Part shown: positions 32,807 to 40,759 of the stretch, piece by piece
Layout of the letters: every line of letters starts with the position of its first letter
Numbering within the stretch: the first letter of the stretch is position 1
Source: Salipiger bermudensis HTCC2601
GTDB lineage: Bacteria > Pseudomonadota > Alphaproteobacteria > Rhodobacterales > Rhodobacteraceae
Length of the DNA stretch: 64,000 nucleotides
Assembly: GCF_000153725.1 (NCBI RefSeq)
Contig: NZ_DS022276.1
Span: forward strand, 1,135,990 to 1,199,989
Direction of reading: 5' to 3'
The notes under the pieces: model-generated
Database searches by the model: none
Told to the model about the DNA's origin: nothing
The model's input: only the letters and a program-made list of their open reading frames with translations
Program-made: the position numbers and the translations under genes

Positions 32807-34474
32807 CTAGATGTGGAACGCAATGCCGGCATCGGCAAGGCCGCCGCCAAGCGCCGAGACGGTTCCGTCTGCCCGCCAGCAGGCGGCGCCGGTCATTTCA
32901 CCATTCGGCCCGAAGGCGATGGCGTTCATGCCGCCGCCGATATGCGGCACGATCTTCATCTCGTGCCCCATCGCCGCCAACGCCTCCTCGTGATGGGCAT
33001 AGCCCGGCTCGAGTTCCACATGGGCGCCCTCGGTCCAGATCCGAGGTGCCTCGACCGCCTGTTGCGGGGTCATGTCGAAATCGATCAGGTTGACGATGGC
33101 CTGCATCGCCGAGGGGAAGATCCGCACCGCGCCCGGCAGCCCCAGAGCAAAGCTCGGCTTGCCGTCCTTCAGCACGATCATCGGCGCCATCGAGGTTGGC
33201 ACCCGCTTGCCCGGCGCGATCGACAGCGCCTTTCCCGGGTGCGGGTCGAAATTGTACATGTAGTTGTTGGGGATCATGCCCGTGCCCGGCACCATGAAGC
33301 GCGCGCCGAAGAGCCCGTTGATGGTGTGGGTGGCCGAGACGATCATGCCGTCGCGATCCGCCACGGTGATGTGGGTGGTGTTGTTGCTCTCGTAGCCCGG
33401 CGGCACGTGTCCGGCGCCGCCCGCGGGGCGCATGCGGGCGCGGCAGGCCTCGGCGTAGTCCTTGGAGATCAGCTTTTCGACGGGGATGTCGACGAAATCC
33501 GGATCGCCCGAGGCAGCGCGGCGGTCCTCGAAGCCCACCCGGATCACCTCGGCCAGCAGGTGCAGCCGCTCCGGGTTGTCGAAGCCCATCGCCTTGAGGT
33601 CATAGGCCTCGAGCATGTTGAGCATCTGCGCCACGTGCACCCCCGAGGAGGCAGGCGGCGGCGGGCCGACGATGTCGTGGCCCCGATAGCTGCCGAAGAT
33701 CGCGTCACGCACGCGCGCGGTGTAACCCTCGAGATCGGCCATCGAGACATGGCCGGCATCCTCGCCGCCGGTGGCCAGCGCCTCGACGAGCGCCGCCCCC
33801 AGCGCGCCGCCATGCAGCGCCTCGGCGCCTTCCGTGGCAACCAGTTTCAGGCTCTCGGCGTAGTCGGCCTGCACGAGGCGATGGCCCGGCTTGGCCGGGC
33901 TGCCATCGGGAAGAAAATGGCGTGAGATCTCGGGGTCCTTCGACATGTCCTCGGCGTGGCGCTCGATGTTCGACGACAGGTAGCTGGTCACCGGGAAGCC
34001 GCCTGCGGCGAGACGGATCGCTGGGGCAATCACGTCGGCGAAGGGCAGCGCGCCGTGGGCCGCGTGCATCTGGCACCAGCCGCGCAGGTTGCCGGGCACC
34101 GCCACCGAGGAGGCCCCGACGAGGTTCCGGCGGCCGGCGGTCTCCATGTAGTCGGGCAGCGCGTCAGAGACCGGGGTGAACATCTCGGGGGTCGCCGAGG
34201 CACCGGCCTGCGACAGGCAGTCATAGACCTTGTGGGTACCGTCGGGCAGACGCAGGTGCGAGACGCCACCGCCGACGATACCGACCATCATCGGCTCGAC
34301 CACGGTCAGAGTGAGCAATGCCGCAACCGCCGCGTCGACGGCATTGCCGCCGAGCGCCATCATTTCGTGGCCGGCAGCAGAGCCCAGCGGGTGGTTGGTC
34401 ACCACCACGCCCTGCGATCCGCTTGCGGGGGTCTTGCGACAAAGGAAGGGCAGCGGCGTGGGGTCGGTGGTCAT
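32807..34474 (-). CDS. ggt: Gamma-glutamyltransferase family protein
   Basis: A 555-residue Ntn-hydrolase proenzyme. The autocleavage and nucleophile site is SNNTTHITVADRDG, with Thr as N-terminal nucleophile of the small subunit. The gamma-glutamyl loop GGG-type parts (ALGGNAVDAAVAAL and VVEPMMVGIVGGG) and PPPPASSGVH are conserved. No clear signal peptide is visible from ATG 34474, so it may be cytoplasmic, unlike E. coli GGT. A longer open frame upstream has no good start. It could hydrolyse gamma-glutamyl amides or act as a cephalosporin-acylase-like relative. It is divergent from a TRAP operon and near polyamine genes. Confidence 0.87.
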   Translation of the reverse strand: MTTDPTPLPFLCRKTPASGSQGVVVTNHPLGSAAGHEMMALGGNAVDAAVAALLTLTVVEPMMVGIVGGGVSHLRLPDGTHKVYDCLSQAGASATPEMFTPVSDALPDYMETAGRRNLVGASSVAVPGNLRGWCQMHAAHGALPFADVIAPAIRLAAGGFPVTSYLSSNIERHAEDMSKDPEISRHFLPDGSPAKPGHRLVQADYAESLKLVATEGAEALHGGALGAALVEALATGGEDAGHVSMADLEGYTARVRDAIFGSYRGHDIVGPPPPASSGVHVAQMLNMLEAYDLKAMGFDNPERLHLLAEVIRVGFEDRRAASGDPDFVDIPVEKLISKDYAEACRARMRPAGGAGHVPPGYESNNTTHITVADRDGMIVSATHTINGLFGARFMVPGTGMIPNNYMYNFDPHPGKALSIAPGKRVPTSMAPMIVLKDGKPSFALGLPGAVRIFPSAMQAIVNLIDFDMTPQQAVEAPRIWTEGAHVELEPGYAHHEEALAAMGHEMKIVPHIGGGMNAIAFGPNGEMTGAACWRADGTVSALGGGLADAGIAFHI

Positions 34475-34929
34475 CGGTCTTTGCTCTCTATTCCGGTACG
34501 GTCTGTCTTTAGCATCTCTGCGGCCTGGGCGCAGCAGAATGTGGTTTCGGTCAAAATACCCGCGCATTCATGATGTTGGCAAGGTTGCGCACGGCGAGGC
34601 CTTCAAAACCTCAGGAAAACCGCCCCTGAGGCGCATCGGATACGGCTTGTTCTTGCGCTGAAATGACCGTATCCGCCATCGCGACCGGCAGATCTCGTGA
34701 GATTTTCGCTCCCGACAGCGCGCAGATCCGCGCATTTCGCTCAAAAAACGGGCAATTATTTTGGATTTTCCGATAAATTCGGGCAAAATTCACCAAAATG
34801 GCCAAAAAAATGCCCGAACAGTCGATATTTTATGATTACTCAGTCATAAAGGCGTCACACGGACCAACACCGTTCACAACAGGGATTCGCCCGGACACGA
34901 CGCTAACGGGCCACCGAAGGAGACACGAC
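34475..34929. promoter_or_regulatory. Divergent promoter region of ggt and the second TRAP operon
   Basis: This 455-bp AT-richer gap has no gene but several motifs. TTTCGGTCAAAAT (34545-34557) matches sites before the flavoprotein operon at 42222 and 42274. TTCGGGCA (34778-34785) and TGCCCGAA (34811-34818) form an inverted pair also found before eutB. TTTATGA (34829-34835) and TCATAAA (34844-34850) form a 7-bp palindrome with 8-bp spacer, 80 bp before dctP. These suggest at least two regulators acting here. Confidence 0.55.
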
Positions 34930-35931
34930 ATGACCTTTTCCAAACCCCTCGGCACACTGGTCGCTGCTGCGGCACTGAGCGCAGCCATCGCCGCCCCCGC
35001 CGCAGCGCGCGACATCAAGATCGGCCATTTCGGCGCCCCGGGCACCCCGTTCGATCAGGGCGTGCAATACTTCGCAGAGCAGGTCGAGGCGCTGTCGGAC
35101 GGTGAATACACCGTCACCAACTTCCCCTCGGGCCAGCTTGGCAACGAGGCGCAGCAGATCGGCGCACTGCAGGGCGGCCTGCAGGAGATGCTGATCACCT
35201 CCTCGACCAACCTGATCAAGTATAACGAGCTGTTCCAGCTCATCGACCTGCCCTTCGCCTTCGAAGACGACGCCGCCACCGACAAGGTGCTGCTCGGCGA
35301 CGTCGGTGAGGAGATGCTGGCCGGGCTCGACGGCTCGGGCATGAAGGGCCTGACCTTCATCGACAACGGCTTCCGCGACCTGTCGAACTCCGAGCGCCCG
35401 ATCGAGAGCCTCGCCGACTTCGACGGCCTGTCGTTCCGCGTCATCGGCGCACCGGTGTTCATCAACACCTTCTCGGCGCTCGGCACCAACCCGGTTCCGA
35501 TGCCCTTTCCCGAGGTCTACACCGCGCTCGAGACCGGCACCGTCGACGGTCAGGACAACCCGCTGATCACCGTGCGTGACGTGAACTTCTTCGAGGTTCA
35601 GGACTACCTGACCACCTCCAAGCACGCCTACTCGGCGCTGGTGCTGCTGGTCAGCCAGCCGTTCTGGAACAGCCTCTCGGACGAAGACAAGGCGATGCTG
35701 CAGGACGCAGCCGACGCCGCCGCGCTTGAGAACCGCAAGATCATGCGCGCCGCCGTCGAGGACGCCAAGGCGTTTCTGTCGAGCGAAGAAGGCGGCATGA
35801 CCATTTCCGAGTTCACCCCGGAAGCCCGCGCCGAGATCGTCGAAGCGGTGGCCCCGGTGACCGAGGAGCTGCTCACCGATGCGATCCGTCCCCTCTATGA
35901 GGAGATGCAGTCCACTCTGGCCGCGGACTGA
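34930..35931 (+). CDS. TRAP transporter substrate-binding protein (DctP family), second system
   Basis: A 333-residue periplasmic receptor. The signal peptide is MTFSKPLGTLVAAAALSAA with cleavage after AAPAAA. Family parts include KIGHFGAPGTPFDQGVQYFAE, the ligand-contact segment DGLSFRVIGAPVF and PFPEVYTALETGTVDGQDNPL, which is a very typical DctP motif. GAAGGAGAC precedes ATG 34930; the open frame upstream crosses the promoter palindromes and is rejected. It belongs to the C4-dicarboxylate/sialic-acid-like receptor branch. Divergence from ggt hints at an amino-acid-derived or amide ligand, but this is only context. Confidence 0.92.
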   Translation: MTFSKPLGTLVAAAALSAAIAAPAAARDIKIGHFGAPGTPFDQGVQYFAEQVEALSDGEYTVTNFPSGQLGNEAQQIGALQGGLQEMLITSSTNLIKYNELFQLIDLPFAFEDDAATDKVLLGDVGEEMLAGLDGSGMKGLTFIDNGFRDLSNSERPIESLADFDGLSFRVIGAPVFINTFSALGTNPVPMPFPEVYTALETGTVDGQDNPLITVRDVNFFEVQDYLTTSKHAYSALVLLVSQPFWNSLSDEDKAMLQDAADAAALENRKIMRAAVEDAKAFLSSEEGGMTISEFTPEARAEIVEAVAPVTEELLTDAIRPLYEEMQSTLAAD

Positions 35932-35941
35932 TCGTATCGCC

Positions 35942-35975
35942 AAGGGGTCGGTGCCGCTCCCAGCGCCGGCCCCTT
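35942..35975 (+). promoter_or_regulatory. Hairpin between dctP and dctQ of the second TRAP operon
   Basis: AAGGGGTCGGTGC (35942-35954) pairs with GCGCCGGCCCCTT (35963-35975) over 13 positions with two G-U pairs, followed by TCTTATT. It probably attenuates read-through so that more receptor than permease is made. Confidence 0.65.
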
Positions 35976-35996
35976 TCTTATTCAAGGAGACCCTGA

Positions 35997-36506
35997 ATGC
36001 CTGTACTGCGCCTCGCCGAGAAACTGCTCGAGGCTCTCGTCGCCGCCCTGCTTTTTGCACTCGTGGCGATGGTTTTCGTCAACGTCATGCTGCGCTTCTT
36101 CATGAATTCCGGCATCGTGGTGACGGAAGAGCTGTCGCGGATCGTGCTGTCGATCCTGATCCTCAGCGGCGCCGTGCTCGCGTTGATCCAGCAACGCCAC
36201 ATCGCCATGACGCTGGTGGTCGACCGCCTGCCGAAAGGGGCCAAGAAGGCCGTCGTCGCGCTGACCGGGGCAATCATGCTCTACGGCAACTACCTGCTCG
36301 CCAAGGGCGCGTGGATGCAGGCGACGCTGAACTTCTCCTCCTCCTATCCGATTTCCGGCCTGCCCATGGCGACGATCTACGTCGTGGCCACCCTTGCCGG
36401 CGCCGCACTGGCGCTGGTCGTCGCGGTGCGCATGGTGCTGATCCTCTCGGGTCGCATGGAGCCGGAAACCTTCTTCCAGGCCGCTTCGGCCGATATCGCG
36501 GAGTGA
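35997..36506 (+). CDS. TRAP transporter small permease (DctQ family), second system
   Basis: A 169-residue protein with four membrane segments (about residues 12-34, 46-64, 84-104 and 124-146). The sequence VTEELSRIVL followed by QQRHIAMTLVVDRLP is the DctQ signature region. AAGGAGA precedes ATG 35997. It lies 6 bp before dctM and belongs to the same transcript as the receptor gene. Confidence 0.9.
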   Translation: MPVLRLAEKLLEALVAALLFALVAMVFVNVMLRFFMNSGIVVTEELSRIVLSILILSGAVLALIQQRHIAMTLVVDRLPKGAKKAVVALTGAIMLYGNYLLAKGAWMQATLNFSSSYPISGLPMATIYVVATLAGAALALVVAVRMVLILSGRMEPETFFQAASADIAE

Positions 36507-36512
36507 TCCTGC

Positions 36513-37790
36513 GTGACCTTTGTCGTTTTCCTTTCCGTCCTGATCCTCGGCATCGTGCTCGGCCTGCCCATCGCCTGGGCGCTGATCGCCTGCGGCATCG
36601 CGCTGATGATGCATCTCGACTACTTCAATGCCCAGATCATCGCCCAGAACATGATCCTCGGCACCGACAACTTCATCCTTCTCGCGATCCCGTTCTTCAT
36701 CCTCGCCGGTGAGCTGATGAACCGCGGCGGGCTCTCACGCCGCATCATCGAGGTCGCCATGGCCGCCTTCGGCCACGTCTCGGGCGGGCTCGGCTACGTG
36801 GCGATCTGCGCTTCGCTGATCATGGCCTCGCTATCGGGCTCGGCCATCGCCGACAGCGCCGCGCTGGCCGCGATCCTGATCCCGATGATGAAGCTCGGCA
36901 ACTACCCCGAGGGCTCCTCGGGCGGCCTGCTCGCGGCAGGCGGCGTGATCGCCCCGGTGATCCCGCCCTCGATCGCGCTCGTGGTCTTCGGCGCCATCGC
37001 CAACGTCTCGATCAGCGGGCTGTTCATGGCCGCCATCGTGCCCGGCACCCTGATGGCCGTGTCGCTGATCATCGCCTGGCGCTTCGTGTCGCGCGGCGGC
37101 GGCTTCCAGACGCTCGAGCGTCAGCCCCGCGCCGAGGTCCTGCGCGCGCTCTGGCGTGCCCTGCCGGCGCTGGTGCTGCCCATCGTGGTGATCGGCGGTC
37201 TGCGGGTCGGCATCTTCACCCCGACCGAGGCCGCGGTGATCGCCGCCGTCTACGCCGCGCTCGTGGGGGCGTTCGTCTATGGCGAGCTGACCATCAAGAG
37301 CTTCTACGAAGGGCTCGTCGAGGCCGGCAAGACCTCGGCCGTGGTGATGTTCCTGATCGGCACCTCGATGGTCTCGGCCTGGCTGATCACCATTGCCAAC
37401 CTGCCGACCCAGGTGATCGCCTTCCTGCAGCCCTTCATGGGCTCGCCGCAGCTTCTGGTTGGCATGATCGTGGTGCTGACGCTGCTGCTGGGCATGGTGC
37501 TCGACTTCACGCCGCTCAGCCTGATCCTGATGCCGATCGTGATCCCGCTCGCCAAGGCCGCCGGCATCGACCTGGTCTATTTCGGCGTGGTCTTCACCAT
37601 CGCCGGTGCGCTCGGGATGCTGACACCGCCGGTGGGCAACGTGCTCAACGTGGTGGCCGGCGTCGGCAAGGTCCGGCTCGACAAGATCATGGTGGGCGTT
37701 CTGCCCTTCCTCTTCGCCGAGCTCGCGGTGCTGGGCCTGCTGGTCGCCTTCCCGGTGATCATCACCGGGCCGCTGGACCTGCTTCGCTAG
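36513..37790 (+). CDS. TRAP transporter large permease (DctM family), second system
   Basis: A 425-residue membrane protein with about 12 segments, starting at GTG 36513 with GGAG upstream. Conserved parts are AIPFFILAGELMNRGGLSRRI, SLSGSAIADSAAL, GGVIAPVIPPSIA and LTPPVGNVLNVVAGVGK. These match the DctM family, including the PPS and PPVGN pore loops. A strong terminator follows 50 bp after the stop, so it is the last gene of the operon. Confidence 0.93.
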   Translation: MTFVVFLSVLILGIVLGLPIAWALIACGIALMMHLDYFNAQIIAQNMILGTDNFILLAIPFFILAGELMNRGGLSRRIIEVAMAAFGHVSGGLGYVAICASLIMASLSGSAIADSAALAAILIPMMKLGNYPEGSSGGLLAAGGVIAPVIPPSIALVVFGAIANVSISGLFMAAIVPGTLMAVSLIIAWRFVSRGGGFQTLERQPRAEVLRALWRALPALVLPIVVIGGLRVGIFTPTEAAVIAAVYAALVGAFVYGELTIKSFYEGLVEAGKTSAVVMFLIGTSMVSAWLITIANLPTQVIAFLQPFMGSPQLLVGMIVVLTLLLGMVLDFTPLSLILMPIVIPLAKAAGIDLVYFGVVFTIAGALGMLTPPVGNVLNVVAGVGKVRLDKIMVGVLPFLFAELAVLGLLVAFPVIITGPLDLLR

Positions 37791-37839
37791 GTCCCGCCAA
37801 GACACCGCTCGGACCGAGTCTCCCCTAGGTCCGGGCACA

Positions 37840-37868
37840 AGCGCCGCTCCGCCCACCGGAGCGGCGCT
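37840..37868 (+). terminator. Intrinsic terminator of the second TRAP operon
   Basis: AGCGCCGCTCCG (37840-37851), loop CCCAC, CGGAGCGGCGCT (37857-37868), then TTTTGTTT. A 12-bp perfect stem with T-run in the plus direction. The rest of the 356-bp gap up to 38146 holds only the facing minus-strand terminator; no gene is seen. Confidence 0.93.
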
Positions 37869-38084
37869 TTTTGTTTGCACGAAGGGACGGGCCTAGCGGT
37901 TGCGCCCCGGCCGCCTCGGGGCCGCGACGGACAGGGGTGATCCCCCGTCTTGTCTCGCTCACCTCCCAAAAATCTCGGAGCTGCGCACGAGCGCCGTGCC
38001 TCCGGGCCGGTCTTCAAAGCTCGCATCCGGCGCGTCTCGTTTCCGGCGCATCTCCCCCCGCCCCTGCCGACAGGCCACAAAAAA

Positions 38085-38109
38085 CGCCGGGTGGGAAACC
38101 CACCCGGCG
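38085..38109 (-). terminator. Intrinsic terminator of the FGGY/flavoprotein operon
   Basis: CGCCGGGTGGG (38085-38095), loop AAA, CCCACCCGGCG (38099-38109). On the minus strand it is followed by TTTTTTGTGG. It lies 38 bp after the kinase stop. Confidence 0.93.
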
Positions 38110-38146
38110 CAGTGTTCGCGCGTTGCTGTCGAAACAGGAGGAGAGG

Positions 38147-39538
38147 TCAGCTCCGCCAGCCACGCGCGCGGGAGACCGCATCAGAGAACCGCGCCAGGCG
38201 CGCAGCCCGGTCGCAAGGGCGCGGCGTGACCACCGCGCGGGGCGCGGGAGAGGGCAGCGTGCCGCCAAGCCCCAGAGCGGCAAGCTGCGCCGCCCCCAGA
38301 GCCGTCAGCTCTTCGGTGCCGGGCAGCACGATTTCGGCCCCGGTCACGTCGGCGAGGAACTGGCAGAGATAGGCCGAGCGTGTCAGCCCGCCATCCATCG
38401 ACAACCGCGCCACCGGCCCCATCCGGGCGATGACCTCGGCGGCGCGCAGGGCGACGCCCTCGATCAGCGCCTGCGCCATATCTTGCCGCGTGGTGGCCCC
38501 GGTCATGCCGATGAACAGCCCCGCGGCGGAGCCGTCCCAATGCGGCGCCGCAAGCCCTGCGAGCGCCGGCACGAAAGCCAACCCGCGGTCGATCGCCGCC
38601 GGGGCCTCGAACGCGCCCAACGCCTCGGGTCCGTCAAGCAGGCCGATGCGCATGGCCCATTCCACCGCCGCACCGGCGGCATGCACGCCGCCATCCACCG
38701 CGAAGGTGGTGGTCTCACCGACCTGCCATGCCACCGTGGGCAGCAAACCGCTGTCATCCTCGGGAGGCCGTGTTTCGCCGGTTACCGCGAGCGCGAAGGC
38801 ACCGGTGCCGAAGGTGATCTTGGCATCGCCCGGCGCCCGGCAGCCATGGCCGTAAAGCGCCGCCTGCTGGTCGACCACCGCCGCCGTCACCGGCACTTCG
38901 CCGATGCAGCCAAAGTCAGCCACGGTCGGGCGGATCTCGGGCAGGCACTCGATCGGCACGCCGAAGAGCTTGCAGAGCTCCGGGTCCCACTGGCCCGTCT
39001 CGAGCGACATCAGCGAGGTCCGCGACGCGGTCGTCACATCGGTGCGCGCCTCGCCAGTCAGATGCTGCAGAAAGAACGCATCCGTGGTCCCGAGCCTCAG
39101 GCGCCCGGCGCGATGCGCCTGCTGCACCCGGCGATTGTTGTCGCAGAGCCAACCCAGCTTGGCGGCCGAGAAATACGGATCGAGCGGCAGCCCGGTGCGG
39201 GCGCGCACCATCTCGGCCTGCCCTGCCACGCCGGCGAGCGTGGCCTCGGTGCGGCGGTCCTGCCAGACGATGACCGGAGACAGCGGCTCGCCGGTCATCG
39301 CGTCCCAGGCAAGACAGCTCTCGCCCTGGTTAGAAAGCGCGATGGCCTCAACCTCGCCCGCAGCCTCGATCACCGCGCGCAGGTTGGCGAGCAGCTCTTG
39401 GGGGTCGTGCTCGACCCGGTCGGCCTCCGGGAAATGCTGTTCGTGCCGGACCGCATGCACGATCTCGGCCCGGCCGTTCTCATCGGCGACCAGGCCGCGC
39501 GTCGAAGTCGTGCCCTGATCGAGCGCCAGAATTCGCAT
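38147..39538 (-). CDS. FGGY family carbohydrate kinase, glycerol-kinase-like
   Basis: A 463-residue sugar/polyol kinase. The phosphate loop is LALDQGTTSTRG, followed by VEHDP. The FGGY signature 1 equivalent PYFSAAKLGWLCDN and the second-domain ATP site FGTGAFALAV are present, and Asp in VVDQQAAL is the likely catalytic base. In E. coli glycerol kinase, Arg83 and Glu84 in NQRET bind glycerol; here the segment is NQGES, so Arg is replaced by Gly72. The substrate may therefore be another polyol or ketose. It ends an operon of two flavoproteins and a DeoR repressor, which suggests kinase plus polyol-phosphate oxidation. Confidence 0.85.
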   Translation of the reverse strand: MRILALDQGTTSTRGLVADENGRAEIVHAVRHEQHFPEADRVEHDPQELLANLRAVIEAAGEVEAIALSNQGESCLAWDAMTGEPLSPVIVWQDRRTEATLAGVAGQAEMVRARTGLPLDPYFSAAKLGWLCDNNRRVQQAHRAGRLRLGTTDAFFLQHLTGEARTDVTTASRTSLMSLETGQWDPELCKLFGVPIECLPEIRPTVADFGCIGEVPVTAAVVDQQAALYGHGCRAPGDAKITFGTGAFALAVTGETRPPEDDSGLLPTVAWQVGETTTFAVDGGVHAAGAAVEWAMRIGLLDGPEALGAFEAPAAIDRGLAFVPALAGLAAPHWDGSAAGLFIGMTGATTRQDMAQALIEGVALRAAEVIARMGPVARLSMDGGLTRSAYLCQFLADVTGAEIVLPGTEELTALGAAQLAALGLGGTLPSPAPRAVVTPRPCDRAARLARFSDAVSRARGWRS

Positions 39539-39541
39539 GTC

Positions 39542-40759
39542 TCAGTCTTTCCTGTCCAGCCGCAGGGTAAGATCACCCGCCAAGGCGGCGGAATCCAGAG
39601 CCGGCACGGACAGCCGCACCGGCTGCTCGGGATAGCTGCGCACCGAACGCGCCGCGAGCTCACGCCCGCTCGCATCGCTCAGCACCACACGGCCGCGCAC
39701 CGCACCATCGGTGCGGATGTTGAGCGTCGCCGCCGATCCGGCGCCGAGCCGCTGTGGCACGACGTAGCGCAGGCCCGCGCCCGGCACGATGCGCGCACCG
39801 GCTCCGAGCTTCGGCGTCTTGCGCAGATCCCTGAAGATCGTCTGAGCCGCGCGGCGGCCCTCGGCCCAGCAATGGCCGGCGGTCTCGACCGGGTGCAGCA
39901 CGTTGCCGGCAACGAACACCTGCGGGTCGGAGCTGCGCCCGTCCGCGTCGATCTCGGGCCCCAGCGTGCCGGCATCCAGCGCCAGGTCGCTCTGCCGCGC
40001 CACAGTCGCCTCGGGCGTGAACCGCCCCGAGAAAACGATGCCGTCGCAGTCGAGACGACGCTCTTCGCCCTTGTGGCGCAGGCGCAGCGCCTCGACGCGC
40101 GGCCTGCCCTCGATGGCCAGAATTTCGGCCCCGGCGAGCACCGGCACGCCCATCAGTCGCGCCAGCATCATGTCGATGCGGCGGGTCTGCGGACGGTCGC
40201 GGGTCTCGACCATGGCAACCGGCTTGATGCCATGACGGCGGCAGGTCAGCAGCGCCGAAAGCGCGACGATCTCGGTCCCCACGATCACCGGGCGCGAGAA
40301 CGGGCGCTTGCCCTCGAGATAGACCATCGATTGCAGCGCGCCGGTGTTCATCACGCCGACCGGCCGCACGCCCGGGGCAAGCAGCTGCGCGCGGGTGCGC
40401 TCGCGGTTGCCGGTGGCGATGAGCACCCGGCGCGCGGTGAGCGTCTGCGCCCCTGCGGTGGTGGCAAGCTCAAGCACGCCGCCGGGACGGATCGCGGTCA
40501 CGGTGGTGTCGGTGCGGATCTCGACGCCGGCATCCTCGGCCGCCTGCACGAGCCGCCTTGCATAGGCCGGGCCGCTCAGCACGCGCTTGAACTCGCGCAT
40601 ACCGAAGGGCGGGTGGCCACAATGGCGCGGAATGCCGCCGGCCTCACCGAAGCGCTCCAGCACCACCACGCGGCGCAGGCCCAGCTTGCTCAGCTCGAGC
40701 GCCGCGCCAAGCCCGGCGGGGCCGCCGCCGACGATGGCCACATCACAGGTCGTGTTCAT
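39542..40759 (-). CDS. FAD/NAD(P)-binding oxidoreductase, partner of the GlpA-like flavoprotein
   Basis: A 405-residue two-dinucleotide-domain flavoprotein. The FAD motif VAIVGGGPAGLGAALELSK is near the N-terminus, ARRVLIATGNRERTR follows, and the late FAD segment is DPQVFVAGNVLHPVETAGH. About 90 C-terminal residues form an extra beta-rich domain of unclear function. It overlaps the preceding gene by 4 bp. In GlpA-type operons of other bacteria, a similar protein passes electrons from the dehydrogenase. The frame extends upstream within the neighbour, but ATG 40759 is the clear start. No GlpC or DUF1667 gene is present. Confidence 0.85.
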   Translation of the reverse strand: MNTTCDVAIVGGGPAGLGAALELSKLGLRRVVVLERFGEAGGIPRHCGHPPFGMREFKRVLSGPAYARRLVQAAEDAGVEIRTDTTVTAIRPGGVLELATTAGAQTLTARRVLIATGNRERTRAQLLAPGVRPVGVMNTGALQSMVYLEGKRPFSRPVIVGTEIVALSALLTCRRHGIKPVAMVETRDRPQTRRIDMMLARLMGVPVLAGAEILAIEGRPRVEALRLRHKGEERRLDCDGIVFSGRFTPEATVARQSDLALDAGTLGPEIDADGRSSDPQVFVAGNVLHPVETAGHCWAEGRRAAQTIFRDLRKTPKLGAGARIVPGAGLRYVVPQRLGAGSAATLNIRTDGAVRGRVVLSDASGRELAARSVRSYPEQPVRLSVPALDSAALAGDLTLRLDRKD

